Part shown: in pieces, positions 62,928 to 64,000 of the stretch
Layout of the letters: each line of letters begins with the position of its first letter
Position numbering within the stretch: position 1 is the stretch's first letter
The notes under the pieces: generated by a model
The model's database searches: none
Told to the model about the DNA's origin: nothing
The model's input: the letters and a program-made list of their open reading frames with translations, nothing else
Made by a program: the position numbers and the translations under genes
DNA from: JAPPHA01 sp965221575
Lineage (GTDB): Bacteria > Pseudomonadota > Alphaproteobacteria > Rhodobacterales > Rhodobacteraceae
Direction: 5' to 3'
Assembly: GCA_965221575.1 (NCBI GenBank)
Contig: CBDCSM010000012.1
Span: 1,003,865-1,067,864 of the forward strand
DNA: 64,000 nucleotides

Positions 62928-63440
62928 GGTAAAATCCCGGGTCCGACGGGCCGGCAGTATTCTCTACAAGGCGCATCTGGAAGACGCGGCGCTGTCTCTC
63001 GGCATGATCGAATTGAAAGGCGAAAAGCTCCAGGCACGTGTCAATTCAGCCGCGCGGGCGAAATAGCTGCAGTTCCGCCTGAAGGACATTCTTGGCAACC
63101 TTGTGTCGGAGCCCATCATGGTACACCAGACCGTGGAGCAGGCCATGGCGGCGCACCGTACGAACCCCGCACCGATTGAGCAGGCCGACCTGCCCCCCGG
63201 AAGTCGAAAGCCAGATCATCACGGAGTTCTACGACCGGCATTTTCGCGAAACCCTCGATCAACCCATCCCGATGCTTGGTGACACATCTCCACGGGTTGC
63301 GGCCCAGACACCGAGGAAAGGAAAAGGTCGCCGCCGCCTGGCTGAAAGTCCTGGAAACAGGTGAAGCAAGAATGCGTCAGTCCAGGGCAATCGAACCTTA
63401 TGATTTCGCATGGATGTGGCAGGACTCGGGGTCGCGCACC
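62928..63440 (+). pseudogene. Hypothetical accessory gene, multiply disrupted
   Basis: Several frames together read: RAGSILYKAHLEDAALSLGM, IELKGEKLQARVNSAARAK, an amber at 63064-63066, LQFRLKDILGNLVSEPIMVH, QTVEQAMAAHRTNPAPIE; then PPEVESQIITEFYDRHFRET, LDQPIPMLGDTSPRVAAQT; then GKEKVAAAWLKVLETGEARM and SRAIEPYDFAWMWQD. These look like one protein with at least two frameshifts. I remember similar segments in accessory genes but cannot name the family. Confidence 0.5.
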
Positions 63441-64000
63441 TCAGAAAGTAACGTCGTGCATTTTCAAAATGACCGGTGTTTCAGACGTTCGGAATTCCGA
63501 CACATGGGAGCCGTCCTGTTTGGCAGCATCGGATGTGTCCGTCTCACCTTCGATTGCGTGGCCAAATCTCCAGCTTCGAGCCCATTACTCCCCATTTTCT
63601 GTGTCGGTTGCCACACGCGTCCACTCGGTTCCACCACCGCGGCGTGGATCATGTTGAAAGCGCTGTTCGGTCGGCCTTGGGGTTTGTCCTTTGCCATAAG
63701 GCGAGCCCAGATCTGATCGACGCCCTGAGTGTTCGAATTCCGACCCAAAAAACTGTCTCCAAAGCGCATGGGAAACTCAGCACCGATCACTCCTATGTGA
63801 CAAGACTGATCCCGTACCGCCTCAACACGTTCGGCAGTTCCTGATGCTCCTCCAGCAATCCGGTTTCGATTGAGGCAAGCTTTCCAGTGGGGGCGATCGA
63901 AAACAGCATAGGCATCCTCTCCAGACAGGTGCGAGGCATTGGCAATGCCATCGACATGGATGGCCTTCGCATATGCCCGATCTGCGGCGTGGTTCCTCGT
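63441..64000. other. End of window, no supportable gene
   Basis: A minus-strand frame is open from the edge to 63464 (including MIGAEFPMRFGDSFLGRNSN), but its composition and lack of a recognised domain do not allow a call. Confidence 0.3.

Noticed and set aside
1..64000. CRISPR array or phage gene cluster
   Set aside because: No regularly spaced direct repeats and no capsid, portal, terminase or tail genes were seen.
63464..64000. Minus-strand open frame at the window edge
   Set aside because: Open for about 179 codons, but no domain, no start signal and weak coding character; cannot be judged without the neighbouring sequence.

Overview
The window looks like a chromosomal segment of a GC-rich alphaproteobacterium. 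The main marker is the block SUV3-type helicase / S4 protein / 7Fe ferredoxin / CarD, together with a TupABC tungstate importer and CobT-CobS. The mobile-element load is heavy: IS630, IS1595, IS4-like, IS110, ISKra4, IS3 and IS21 material, a probable group II intron fragment, and many frameshifted or amber-interrupted genes. This suggests a lineage in which selection has been relaxed and IS elements have expanded. The exact genus cannot be read from the sequence.

Layout. (1) 1-9302 is a gluconate / ketogluconate / L-idonate catabolic locus. It holds a LacI-type repressor, gluconokinase (with a one-base frameshift), a beta-hydroxyacid dehydrogenase, a gluconate 5-dehydrogenase-like SDR, a 2-ketoacid reductase, L-idonate 5-dehydrogenase, a GlcG/HbpS protein, an SMP-30 lactonase and 6-phosphogluconate dehydrogenase. 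Three related palindromes (1576-1588, 4438-4451, 6951-6966) probably make it one LacI-family regulon. (2) 9467-14568 is an IS-rich scar: a decayed IS630 copy, a PemK/MazF-like gene, a broken hypothetical gene, an IS1595 element with perfect 24-bp ends and an 8-bp target duplication carrying a dead DNA methyltransferase and a YecR-like lipoprotein, and a second IS630 fragment. (3) 14769-35247 is conserved core genome: cobT/cobS, carD, fdxA, S4 protein, helicase, TPR protein, SCP2 protein, hisN-type phosphatase, quinone oxidoreductase, Bax-inhibitor protein, rpmG, tungstate ABC importer, UvrD/Rep helicase, pyruvate carboxylase and a metallophosphoesterase. (4) A tRNA-Gly(GCC) at 35700-35774 opens an accessory segment with a Uma2 nuclease-fold protein, a DUF4160-DUF2442 pair and two copies of an IS4-like tail.

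(5) 39069-57739 (nearly all minus strand) is a foreign-looking catabolic and transport cluster. It contains an amidase, an SDR, an LDH2-type dehydrogenase, ThuA and BNR-repeat proteins, an MDR dehydrogenase, a complete carbohydrate ABC importer (binding protein, two permeases, MalK-type ATPase) and DhaK/DhaL-type kinase subunits, each with an in-frame amber codon. It is littered with ghost fragments of its own BNR and ThuA genes and interrupted by IS elements. (6) 57736-64000 holds an IS3 orfA stub, an intact ISKra4 element, a duplicated promoter region placed in front of an acetoacetate-decarboxylase-like gene, a GntR/FCD regulator, an aldehyde dehydrogenase tail cut by an IS21 end, and further debris.

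No CRISPR array, prophage or complete defence system was seen. The most unusual points are the three-site LacI regulon, an identical 16-mer upstream of three units of the ABC/BNR cluster close to the GntR gene, and the repeated miniaturised copies of the BNR and ThuA genes.
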